Origin: Ziziphus jujuba
Lineage: Eukaryota; Streptophyta; Magnoliopsida; Rosales; Rhamnaceae
Assembly: GCF_031755915.1 (NCBI RefSeq)
Contig: NC_083387.1
Coordinates: 1,578,501-1,642,500, forward strand
Length of the DNA: 64,000 bases
Reading direction: 5' to 3'
Below the pieces are notes generated by a model that was not told where the DNA came from, searched no databases, and saw only the letters and a program-made list of their open reading frames with translations. Within the stretch, counting starts at the first letter, position 1. Each line of letters opens with the position of its first letter. Position numbers and translations under genes: made by a program. Positions 1 to 10,953 of the stretch are shown here, piece by piece.

Positions 1-3000
1 AAATGATTTGCAAGTGGAATGCTGACTGGTTTGGCTTTATCCATGTTGAATCTCTTTATCACCCATTCAACATACTTCTCTTGAGATAACCATAACCTTC
101 TATTCTTCCTGTCTCTAATTATTTGCATTCCCAAAATTTGTTGAGCTGGTCCTAATTCTTTCATATCAAAGGACTTAGACAATTCTTTATTCAGCTGACT
201 AATCTTCATTACATCTTGTCCAACAATCAACATGTCGTCCACATATAGCAAAAGTGCAAAGAAGTTTCCACCTAAAAAATTTTTAATATAAACACATTGG
301 TCTGCTGCAGTCCTTTTATAGCCTTGACTCACCACAAACGAGTCAAACTTCTTGTACCATTGTTTTGGTGCTTGCATGAGGCCATACAAGCTCTTCTTCA
401 GCTTGCATACGAGGTTTTCTTTCCCTGAAACCTTAAATCCGTTTGGTTGCTCCATGTAGATTTCCTCATATAAATCACTGTGAAGAAATGCTGTCTTCAC
501 ATCCATCTGTTCAAGCTCTAGGTTTATACTTGCTACTAAACCAAAAATGACTCGAATTGAAGTCATTTTTAACACTGGTGAAAAAATCTCATCAAAGTTA
601 ATTCCTTTCTTCTGAAGAAATCCTTTGACCACCAATCGGGTTTTGTGTTTCACTACCCTTCTGCTGCCATCTTTCTTGAGCTTGAACACCCATTTATTCT
701 TTAGTGCCTTCTTTCCTGTTGGAAGCTCAACCAACTCATGAGTATGATTTTTCTGTAAGGATTCCATCTCATCTTGCATTACTTGCAGCCACTTTTCCTT
801 GTCTTGATGAGCAGCTTCTTGGAAACTCTCTGTCTCCTCCTCTTCAGTAAGCAGAATATAATCAGATTCTAGAAATCTCTTTGATGGAATTCGGCTTCGC
901 TCAGATCTCCAAACTTGTAAACCACTGGTTTCAGGAGGTTTACCATCATCTGACCGCTGTGATGGCCCTGCAGCTGCTTGAGAGGATTGAGTCTCCCCTT
1001 GCTCAATATCCCCTTCTTCCTCCTGGTCTGCTTCTGGTATATCTTCATGCACCTCATTATCCTCTGTGGCTATTTGTGCTGGTACTAGATTAGGACCAAA
1101 ATTCTCGTCACTAGAACTAGAATTAGGAGACATTCTGGGCTTTTCAATGTCTTATATTGTCTGGTTTTCATGGAATACTACATCCCCGGCTTTTAATAAC
1201 CTTCTTTATTTTCTGGTCCCATAACCTGTATCCGTATTCTTCATCTTCATATCCTATAAAGATGCATGGAGTATATCTTGCATCGAGCTTCTGTCTGAGC
1301 TCCTTGGATACATGTATATAAGCTAAACAATCGAACACTCTTAAATGAGAGTAGGAGGGAATCTTACCCAACCATACTTTCTCCGGAATTTCAAAATTCA
1401 ACGGTACTGACGGTTATCTGTTGATCAAATAGCAAGCGGCACGAACAGCTTCTCCCCAGAATGGCTTTGGCAGCTTAGCCATACTGATCATACTTCTGAC
1501 CTTTTCCATAATAGTTCGGTTCATTCTTTCAGCTATTCCATTATGTTGTGGGGTGCGAGGGACCGTCTTTTCATGTCAAATACCGTGTCTTCTGCAGTAG
1601 GCATCGAACTCCTTGGAAGTATACTCTCCTCCATTATCTAAGCGGAGACATTTCAGCTTCTTTCCTGTTTCACGCTCTACCATAGTATGAAACAGTTTGA
1701 AGTAATCTAATACCTGGTCCTTTGTCTTTAAGAAATATACACACACCTTCCGAGAAGCATCATCAATGAAGGTTAGGAAATACTTGTTGCCACCTAATGA
1801 TTCCACCTCCATGGGACCACAAACATTAGAGTGCACCAGACTGAGCAACTCTGATCTTCTCGATGCCGAGGAACTGAAGAGACTCTATGTTGCTTACCAA
1901 ACAAGCAGTGACTACAAGGATCTAGCGTAGCATCCTTGCAAACAGTGATAAGCTTCTTCTTGGCCAAAGTAGACAATCCTTTTTCACTCATGTGACCAAG
2001 TCTCTGGTGCCACAGATTTTGAGATGCCTCTCCTTCTGCAATATTGAGGCTATCTTCACATGAGTCTTGTACAACGTTCCACAAATATGTCCTCGGGCGA
2101 CAACTATGGCACCTTTCGTCATTTGTTTTTACCTGAACATCACCAGTTCCCACAATCTTTGCAAAACTAGAATTTTCCATCTTTACCGTACCAAAGTCTC
2201 CTGCTTTATACGTTTTAAAGAAATCTCTGTGTGGAGTGACATGGTAGGATGCAGCAGTATCGACTACCCATTCAACGTCTTGGGTTGATATATGAAGGCA
2301 TATCTCTTCTTTGGTGGAGCAGAGCACCACTTCTCCTGTAACAGTGATTAGTGTCTCTCCATCCTTGTTCGGCTGATTACCTTGGAGTCTCTGCTCTCTC
2401 AACTAATTTCTGCAGTTCTTCTTCATGTGACCCTCCAGGCCACAATGATAGCACTTCTATGATGATTTTCTACCGTCTACAGATCTGCCTCTGCTCTTGC
2501 TCCTGACTCTCCCCTTATCTCGACCACTTCTTTGCTGTCTTCCTCTCTCTGTGACGAGGGCATGTGACTGATCCATGCCAATGTCCTTTCTCCTGGCCTC
2601 TTCATTACATAGGGCATCCTTAACTATAGACATATTAAGTTTTCCATTCGGGGCCGAATTGCTAAGAAAGACTACCAATGTCTCCCAACTATCTGGAAGA
2701 GAGCTTAGAAGTAGGAGGACCTTATCCTCATCCCTAGTTGGTAATCCACAGCAGATAGTTGATTTACCAAACTCTGGAACTCACTGGTATACTCGACTAT
2801 AGAAGTTCCACTTTGTAATTTTAGATTTACCAATCGCTTAAGTAACAGGGCTTTGTTCCGAGCAGTCTTGGCCTGGTACATGTCCTTCAATTTTGTTCAG
2901 AGGGCATATGCATCCGTTTCCTTCGCTACATGATAGAAGACACATTGGTCGATCCATTGCCTGATCTGACCGATCGTTTTCTTGTTTAATTTCTTTCATT

Positions 3001-3157
3001 CTGCTTCTTTGCTGGGATCGGAATTTTCTCCTTTGGCTTCTATAAGATCAAACAGATCCTTACAATTAAGGAGATCTTCGATCCGAGGTCTCCAAAGTGT
3101 ATAATTTGTGGCAGTGAGCTTAATGATAGCTCCCAAAGATGATTCTTCCATTGACAT
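1..3157 (-). pseudogene. Decayed copia gag-pol polyprotein
   Basis: Gag begins near 3157 (MSMEESS...) with the UBN2/retrotransposon gag fold motif YTLWRPRIEDLL. It is broken by TGA codons near 2996 and 2897, both where the family usually has tryptophan, and by a frameshift near 2700. The CCHC zinc knuckle (CYHCGLEGHMKKNC) lies at about 2410-2460, flanked by stops. Protease has WVVDTAASYH (about 2270), with the catalytic D-T-A. The GAG-pre-integrase motif LWHQRLGHMSEKG is near 2010. Integrase core is at 1576-1848 (LRLDNGGEYTS). A long open frame covers about 1-1150 and contains reverse transcriptase with the YVDD catalytic motif near 230. A TAA near 1155 separates it from integrase. Reverse transcriptase is the best preserved part. 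Confidence 0.9.
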
Positions 3158-3763
3158 TATGGCTTGACCAAAAATGGAGCTGAATTTTGCAAAACGGAAT
3201 TAACCGTTGCGTCTGCAATGGCCGAAAATGGTGGACTTGACTCTTCCGGGGTCAAAATATAATTACCAGAATTTTTGGGAAAAAAATATAATTTTCCAAA
3301 AATTCTAGGTTAACCTGTAAATACAGAAACTACAGGGGTTAATCTATAATTTCTAACAATTCAAGGGCTATTCTATAATTTTAGAAACTTCTGATGACGT
3401 GGCAAATTGTGTTGACATGTCAACACGTGGCAGATGATGTGTCGATTGCATGGCTGACGATGTGTCGGCCTGTGGCTGATGGCGTGGCTACATGCAATGA
3501 CATGTCTGATGAAGTGGTCGTCTTCAACCTCCAGACGGCGCGTGCAGCTCGTGAGGCGCGTGATCTGCTGCAGAAAATTTCAAGCAGCTCGTGAGGGCAC
3601 GTTAGGATCGTCGTTTCTCTCTGACGAACTTGGTTGTTCTCTTCTCGTTGAGTAATTTCACTTGGTATTGTCAAGTTATTTGTTTGAGCAATTTTTTGAA
3701 ATACCAACTTGAAGAACAGAGGCTTTGTTTATTCAAATTTTGAACCCAAGCTCTCGACTTAGA

Positions 3764-3775
3764 GCTCTGATACCA
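3764..3775 (-). other. Primer binding site of the copia element
   Basis: Minus strand reads TGGTATCAGAGC, the standard plant copia primer binding site complementary to initiator Met-tRNA. It lies two bases inside the LTR boundary, as expected for minus-strand DNA priming. Confidence 0.92.
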
Positions 3776-3777
3776 CT

Positions 3778-4178
3778 TGTTGTGGTTCTCTGACCACTTT
3801 AGAGAAGAAATATGAGAAGAAAAATAAAAAGAATTCGATTACTCTCTTGGAAATAGAATACAAAACACAAACTTCTCTCTTTCGGATTCTCACGTGGAAT
3901 CTCTCTCTATTTACTATCAAACTCTCTCCTGAAGTTTCAACTCTTCTCTCAAGCTCTCTCTGAAAACTTAAACACTCTCTCTCGAAGTTTACTCTCAATA
4001 CTACTCACTTGGGATGATATTAAGCTTGCTCGACTTGACTTGAATATGCATGCAACGGGCCTATTTATAACCTTACTAAGTTGGTTGCATGGCCACCATT
4101 TTCAACTTCTTCTGACAGGTGCCCACAATTGTTGAGCAAATTATTTTTCGGTGTTAATTGCAGCAACCATTGTCAACA
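3778..4178 (-). repeat. 5' LTR of the copia element
   Basis: The inner boundary is set by the primer binding site. The outer boundary is inferred from the TG...CA termini: on the minus strand the LTR would begin TGTTGAC and end CCACAACA, giving about 401 bp. A TATA box (TTATAAATAG, 4061-4070, minus) fits a U3/R promoter. The outer end is less certain than the inner one because the partner LTR is not in the window; an 8-bp inverted repeat (4167-4184) straddles it. Confidence 0.75.
4061..4070 (-). promoter_or_regulatory. TATA box in the copia LTR
   Basis: TTATAAATAG on the minus strand, about 110 bp inside the inferred LTR start, correctly oriented to transcribe the element. Confidence 0.6.
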
Positions 4179-4228
4179 ATGGTGGCTGAGCAGTCTTCAC
4201 ACTGTCGGTGCAGTGGTGCGGCTGGACT

Positions 4229-5528
4229 TCATGAGGCCTCAGTTTCATCTTCATGATGATCTTCATCAATATTTTTCATTTTTGGGCTTCTATCATCTTC
4301 TTCGTTTGTGAGGAGGGGGACGGGGACTACATTTTCTGCAGCATTATGGTGATTTAGCTGCAACTCAACATCTTCCGCAATCCTAAGCTGCTGCAATTCT
4401 TTAAGTCGAATATTTCTCTTGCGGACCGCATGCTGCCATATGAGTCGAAGAGCATCTCTCTGAATAGGCTTCATCAAGTAATCACAAGCTCCATGAATTA
4501 TTCCCTTCATTATAACATTCTGTTTATCATCCGACGATGCCACTAACAAGCAAAATTTGGACCAGCATAATATTTAATAAAGGAAGAGCTTTGAAAAAAT
4601 ACAAAATCAACAAGGGTTGCGTGAAAAATATACGAACAAAATATACATATATATATATATATATACACAATTCTATGCTTACTTAAAGCAGGCAAATCCA
4701 TCTCCAAGCCAATGATCTCAAGGAGCTTGAATCCATCCATGTTCGGCATGTGAAGATCACTTATAACTGTATCATACCTGCTTTTGTCCTCTCGAAGCAG
4801 AGAAAGAGCCTCATTTGCTAGGCGGCATTTAGCTACTGAAACTTTTTTTTAGCGCATGAACAAATTAGTATAAATTCTACTTGAATTTTCGTATACTAAA
4901 TACATGCGAATTAAAGATAGAGATTTGAAAGCAAACCCTAGAAATCATTGTAAAATTAATAATGCAGGACATCAAGTAACTTCAAATTGTCTTTGAATGT
5001 AGGCATGCAAGCCGAAGACTTTAAGTTGACTAAAATTCCTTCCCGAAGAAAACGTTTTGCTCAAGGCACTAATAATATTTACTTAGGTTTATGCCTATTT
5101 ATAATTGGCTGAGACGACTCCGTAAAGGAGCAGAGCATGAACCACCATTGTTGGCATGCAAACAAAGACTTTCCTTCTTTTTCCCAAAAAAATAAAATAA
5201 AATTTGGAAAAAGTTGATTTTCAAATTCAACACAAAATAAACCAAGAATTCCTTACATGAACAAATTGAAATTTCAGAATTATTGAAAACAAACCAATAC
5301 CAAATTGACAGAATTAGACTGCATATAGAGAAAAGCTATGATTATATTTACATAGAGGAATTTGATAGCACGGAAAATAATAGTAACAAAAGAATTGAAT
5401 GTATATAGATATGTACCTTGGTAACGCCAGGACAGAAGCATTTTTTATAATATGAATAGACAAGTTTCATCATCTTCCACAACAAGAACCCTAAGACCAT
5501 ATGGCAACTCCAAATTGCATTCCTCCAT
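4229..5528 (-). pseudogene. Type-B cytokinin response regulator (ARR-B-like), truncated and with a nonsense codon
   Basis: Type-B ARRs are nuclear transcription factors: a phosphorelay receiver domain followed by a Myb-like GARP DNA-binding domain. Three exons encode the receiver. Exon 1 5417-5528 reads MEECNLELPYGLRVLVVEDD then ETCLFIL-stop. Exon 2 4683-4835 contains the phospho-acceptor region [17 protein letters not shown]. Exon 3 4229-4542 contains HGACDYLMKPIQ with the conserved lysine, then VRKRNIRLKEL. Splice sites are canonical and the exons join in frame. Exon 1 carries TAA where family members have Glu (LEKML becomes L-stop-KML). Exon 3 ends at a TGA after an acidic tail, about 50 bp before the copia LTR, and no Myb-like domain follows in the window. 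Acidic residues, phospho-Asp and Lys are otherwise intact, so decay looks recent. Read-through or use of a later start is possible but would lack the DNA-binding domain. Confidence 0.85.
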
Positions 5529-5653
5529 TCTACTATTTCTCTTTGATAATAATTTTTTTTTTTTTTTGGTTATAATCTGCGTTAAATTTGTTGTTAATTG
5601 CGCGAGTTAAGTGGAATTTATACACTTGCTGCTCCTTTTTTTCCTTCCTTTTT

Positions 5654-5686
<33 letters not shown>

Positions 5687-6690
5687 TATTACTATTATTA
5701 TTATTTTACATTTTATATTTTATTTCTGGAATACCCTCGAGTCTCTTCAACTTTGAATAGAGAAGACCAACTCTACATGCATTTAGGTTTTTCCAAATAT
5801 TGGATAAACCGTCAGATAAGTTTCCTTTTGGGGTTGCTAGAGGAAGTCAAAACATCCAACGGTTGGAACAATTCACTTAAACCTATCTATAAAGCTGTAT
5901 GATTCATATACGATGCCATATTTACCATAAAAATTACAACTGATAGCTCTGTATGAGTTATAAAGGGTCCCATATTTACACTAAAGGAACTCAGTTTCCA
6001 AAATATTTGAAATTAAAGCCTTTTAAGTCTAATAAGTTTGACAGTACTTCAATATGGTTAAAAAATCTTTTCAAAAGTCTATCCCTTATCAGGGGAGAAA
6101 TCATGATTTAATTAAATTTAGAATTACAAATGCTTATTGGTTGATTGTCTTATCAATTGTTATTTAAATTTAAATCTAAATACTTAAAATGGAATGTAAC
6201 AACCCTTAACTATTGCCATTAAAAAAATAATAATAATAACTGATTAGAGAATTTTTGACACACAAAAATTATAATCACAAATTTTTTAGCTTTTAATTAT
6301 ACAGGTATTTATTTTAATTTTCAATGGATCTCGCTAAATTGTTACAATAATTAAATATGAGAGAAGTTTAGGTTTGTCTAGATCTTGTCGAGGCCAAAAA
6401 CATTGTTCTTGAAAGCGTTTCTTTTTTTTTTTTTTTTTTTTTTTCTCTCCTCTTCCTTCTTGAGGGACATGGATGCATTGTCAATTAGATACAATCAAAG
6501 CAGTAAGGCCCTTTTAGCGTTTAAGTTTAGGCATATTTTTCTATTGGCCTGCTTTATATTGAAAGCTAATTAAAAATAAAAAAAATTGATGAAAAAAGTC
6601 AACAAAATTGAAATCTCAAACCAAGTGCACCTTTACTGATATGTGTGAAAAAAATCCACTCTCAATGCTATCAGAAAAAATGTCACCAAC
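5529..6690. other. Intergenic DNA, no gene seen
   Basis: AT-rich sequence upstream of the response-regulator remnant and downstream of the syntaxin gene. It holds poly-T runs (about 5550-5570, 6421-6444) and a TA/ATT run near 5670-5705. Short open frames have no recognisable family features. Confidence 0.6.
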
Positions 6691-6808
6691 ACCATCAATT
6701 TACATAATGTACGGATTGAATGAAGAGAGCTCTAAGAGACTACCAAAAATTTCCCAACCGTAACGGGTCGCGTGTTGTGACTAAGCAAGTATGTTAACAA
6801 CGATGTTT

Positions 6809-9460
6809 TTACAGAAGTATCTCCTTTAGTACGAGAAGGACCAACATGACGAAGCACATGATAACAAGTATCGTTGCACACCTCACCATTCCTCCCTCCT
6901 TCTGTGTTTTCTCTGCCTGCATTCCAAACCATTACACACTTACTCTGGCAACAATATATTAATAAATTACTTCAGCAATGTATACATTCACACACAATCT
7001 TAGATATGGTTGAAACTACATATTTTGAACCGAAAAAATAAAAATAAAAATGTAGGACTCCATTTGCGTGTAAAAAAGAGAACCTTCTGCAGTTGCTTAA
7101 AACCTTCCTCAACAGCTGTTGCGACATTCTGAATATTGTAGTCTATCCGATCAACTATGGTGCCCTGATAGAACTTCATTAGTCAGCTTTTGGTAACAAC
7201 ATCTATGTGACATAACAAAAAAGGTGCAGCTTTTAACCTGGTCTATCACTAGGACAGAGAGATCCTTCATGATCTGAGCAAGTTCGTTGAATGATTGCAC
7301 AACCTGCAACCGGACTTATTTTTTCAATGAAAGGAAATGAATCACGAATTATTGATCTTCAAGCAAATAATCAAGTGCCTTCTGCTACCTGTTTGATCTC
7401 TCTCTCCCTTTCCACTGTGAATTGCTCACTATTTCTTAGCCTACTCAATTGCTGCTCATTGAAACCCTGGATCAACTAAGAATTAGATCATATTTAAGGA
7501 GAAATAGAAATATAAAGAAAGGCTGGATCAATAAAGCCGCCTGACTCTTGAAACCTCCGCAAAAAAAGAAAAAGCAATAAATTTGTAAATTATATATATA
7601 TATATATATTGCTTATCAACTCAGACTGATATTTTCGTATTCAAGTGATCCATCTACAGTTTTGTTTTTGGCTTTTCTAAATTTTCTACAGCTAAAACAA
7701 GATTAAATAACATACCAAGTCACCAAACTCATCATCTTCCAATTGAGATCTACTACCGTTCAAGTTCATCTCCAAGTCAGCCCCATCATTTCCCTACACC
7801 ACAACAATCAACGGACAAAAGATGATATTAAAAGCAGTAAATTTTACCCAGCAGAACATAATTGTTAGAAGTAAAATCTAAAGACAAGCACCGTTTATAT
7901 ATAATATCTACCTCATTTTGCTGCCGCAAACTTTTTAGATATGTTGATTGTTTTCTTCTGAGATCCATTGAAAGGTTCTGAAGATCAGTTGCAAGTGATC
8001 GCTGTTTGAGATTATACAAAGTTGAGTCAATGTATTAGACAGAACTAATTCATCTGTGATATAGAAAGCTAAAAATTAAATGCAACAGTACTATTTCATT
8101 TATTAACGTTAAAAGTATTCTTAAATTGGAACATTATCTACAAAAGAATTAAAAAACCAAAACAAAAACATGCTATGCCACAACAATTTTCCAAGAACAT
8201 ACATCGACCATCAAAACCATACCTGTACATTTTTTCTAACATTAGAATCCTCAGAGGACCCATTAGCAGGAAATTTCTGTAATCTCTTCTCTGACCTCCT
8301 CAATAACTCTGTAATCTCACGGGTAAGAGCCTCAATTGTATGTTGTTCTTCATTCCCATCTCCAAAGGAGGGCATGAGAGACCTGGCATGAGCCTTAACC
8401 AACTCAGACATCTTAATCCGAGCTTGCTGAATATTTGCAGCAATTTCGTCAGAGTAATCCACCCAAGCTGGTGGTAGACCAACTGTAAATGCATCCCTAC
8501 TGCACCATGTATATGTAATTCAACAACTAAGAAGTTTTCACATTTCCCAAGCAATATAAAGAATTGCATGAATCAAGAATTTCAAAGCTACCTCACTTAA
8601 TGAAAGATGGAATTCAAAAATTCACAAAAAGTAAACAGAATTCCTATACTGCATCCAGAACATAAAAAGCAAATGAGCACCTTCCAACAGATTCATGTCC
8701 AGTCTACAATTCATAAAATTAAAAATTACAACATTTGAAATACATACAGTATTTCCTTCCAAGAAAATTTCTGGTGAATATTCAATTAGTGGTTTTATAC
8801 TTTTATTTCAGTGAAAATAAGCATGCCTTACTCATTTCCTACGTTGGTTTGCCTGCACGCATGGCACAGATTGATTGCAAGAAACTTCGGAAACTCTATG
8901 TCTACAACAAATTCCAACCAAACAGAAGAATAAACAGTACGGAAGTAATTTGGTGGCTTGTACATAGTAATTACATCTATATAGGTCAAAAAGTTAAGTA
9001 ACCTTCAAAATTCCAACCAATTTCGTTTACCATGATGTTCTTGACGAATACAACTATTTAGATTAATTCCGACCCACATTTATTTTCCTAAACTGAAAAA
9101 AAGAAAAAATAAATAACAGAACAAATTTGACTTAAAAGAATGAACTAAGAACAAAAAATTTCAAAATTTCCTTGTACTATAATTTTCCTCAATTTTCTCA
9201 AGGACCAAACAAGAATAATAAAATGAGAATCTTTAAACAGAAAAAGAAAACTAAATGTACAAGTACCTGGAAGGACCTGGATCTTCGGTGCTAAGAGGAG
9301 CATAAGCAGACCGATTCCGATTAGAACCGAGCAGCGACGCACTCACCATTTCAATCACCGGACCGCCCGAGCCGGACGCTGAGGAGGACAAAGGAGCACG
9401 CACACTCTTCAAGGCGTCCCTGCGCTTTCTGAACTGGTATGTCTGGTTCCTCGTCGCCAT
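6809..9460 (-). CDS. SYP43-like: Qa-SNARE syntaxin of the trans-Golgi network, SYP41/42/43 (Tlg2) type
   Basis: Tail-anchored t-SNARE that drives vesicle fusion at the trans-Golgi network/early endosome with VTI12, SYP61 and VPS45. Eight exons (9267-9460, 8223-8499, 7912-8001, 7716-7793, 7389-7466, 7238-7303, 7084-7164, 6809-6916) join in frame to 323 residues, close to Arabidopsis SYP41/43. The N-terminus MATRNQTYQFRKRRDALKS and GGPVIEMVS are family signatures. An Habc-like helical part covers about residues 80-190. The SNARE motif is about 225-295, with the zero-layer glutamine in LVIDQGTIVDRID. A hydrophobic anchor (about 299-319) ends KEILL. All splice sites are GT-AG. A long TA hairpin abuts the ATG. 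The gene is divergent from Di19 with about 800 bp between start codons. Paralogue assignment within SYP41-43 is uncertain. Confidence 0.95.
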
Positions 9461-9464
9461 GGTT

Positions 9465-9502
<38 letters not shown>

Positions 9503-9507
9503 TAACC
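9461..9507 (-). repeat. TA dinucleotide hairpin in the syntaxin 5' leader
   Basis: About 16 TA repeats are flanked by complementary arms GGTTAAAA (9461-9468) and TTTTAACC (9500-9507). In the syntaxin mRNA this would form a nearly perfect stem-loop ending at the base before the start codon. Confidence 0.8.
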
Positions 9508-10263
9508 AAAAAAAAAAAAAAGTAAAAATTAAATTCAAGTTTAAACCGAAATCTCGGTTTGTTGGATTTCCAATTGAAGAACCATAAAACGAATTTCTGA
9601 AAAGAAACTAGGGACTTTGGATTTTCATGGGAATTTGAATTAGGGTTTTGGGATCAGTCAAAAAAGAAGATGTCCTTCGACTCCTTGGTTCGTCCGCGAA
9701 TCATCAAACTTCGACTTCAAGTTCTCTCTGCTACGCGCGTTTTCCGTACAAATGGTACAGCTGGGCCTGGACTAAGTGGGCCTTGGTCTAATTGGGCGGT
9801 TCATTATACACCCTCGAAACCAATAGAAGCAGGAAAAAAAAAAAAAAAACAAAACAAAAGATACACGCTGAAAAGACTATAACAACCCCGAAACCACGGA
9901 GTAAGGTGAGGTAAGGAGCGTAATTAATGGAAAAGTTGGGAGGCATAAAAATCAATAGAAGAAGGTCCACGTATGGTGGTTGAGGGCAGTTGATGATAAT
10001 AAGCGGGAGTCGGGGGTCATTTTATGGAAAACGGAATACGTGTTTGCTAAGAATCCAAACCACAGAAGCGAAGGTACTTGGTCTTTTCCACATCTCTTTT
10101 TCACTCGGTTTGTGGTCTGGCCCCTAAACCCACGCGATAAATAGGCGAAGATAGAGCTTTCCCTACTGTATATTCTGTAAAATCTTCACGACCCATAAAT
10201 TCTTTTTTGCCACTGGATCAATTTTCAGCTGAAGAAATTTAGCTAATTTTGCAGTTAAATTCA
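9508..10263. promoter_or_regulatory. Shared divergent promoter region of the syntaxin and Di19 genes
   Basis: Roughly 800 bp separate the two divergent start codons, so both promoters and 5' leaders must lie here unless there are distant leader exons. A GATAAATAG motif at about 10136-10144 lies about 120 bp upstream of the Di19 ATG and is a plausible TATA box for it. No clear TATA box was recognised for the syntaxin. The middle part (9640-9830, 10040-10150) is noticeably richer in GC than its surroundings. Confidence 0.5.
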
Positions 10264-10922
10264 ATGGAGGATGATGCTTGGAGCTTCGGTGTCACTTCTG
10301 CTTCAAGGAGCTATAATCCATCTATGTTGAAGTCTCACTCTGGTGGGTTGGGTTCTGTTCAATAAGACCTTTTTTTTTTTTTTTTCTATTTCTTTTTACT
10401 CTTTCTAATTCTACTTTTTGGTTCTTTGCTTTTGGTTTCGATGGGTTTTAGTTTGCATAAATTTTATGTGCTTGATGGTTTCTGAGCTTGGTTCTGGTTG
10501 TTGATGCAGATTTCTGTATCGATTTCGAGGATTTTGATGGGGATGACGATCTAAAGGTGGAATATCCGTGTCCATTTTGTTCGGAGGATTTTGATTTGGT
10601 CGGTCTCTGCTGCCATATTGATGACGAGCATCATTCAGAGGCACGGTCAGTGGTATGTATGCATTTGTTGTAAATACTGACTGGTCGATTTAGAAGAAGA
10701 AATCACTTTTCTAAAATTTTTGGTATTTATCGTTGTTGTTCATTTTTTAGGGCTTTTATTTTACTTTTTACTTTTTCATTTTTTGCTTTCCCAAAGAAGA
10801 TATTGCGTTTTTCATCCATTTAGTTTTGCGTTTCCAATGATGGAAAAGCGTCAGATAACTTTCAGGGACGCAAAGATTCGGCTATGACTTTTGTACAATC
10901 TTTACACAATCGAAGAAAAGCT

Positions 10923-10953
<31 letters not shown>

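Larger units (their letters stand above)
1..4178 (-). mobile_element. Ty1/copia LTR retrotransposon, partial (runs off the left edge)
   Basis: Read on the minus strand, the element shows in order a 5' LTR (3778-4178), a primer binding site matching initiator Met-tRNA (3764-3775), an untranslated leader (3158-3763), gag with a CCHC knuckle, protease, integrase and reverse transcriptase. Integrase before reverse transcriptase is the copia order. RNase H and the 3' LTR lie outside the window, so target-site duplication and LTR divergence cannot be judged here. The coding part has several stops and a frameshift, so this copy is not autonomous. It lies directly downstream of a truncated response-regulator gene in the same orientation. 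Confidence 0.93.

Noticed and set aside
5588..5902. 104-codon open frame on the plus strand
   Set aside because: Poly-Phe/Tyr/Ile from T-rich and TA repeats, no family features, and in the presumed promoter of the response-regulator remnant.
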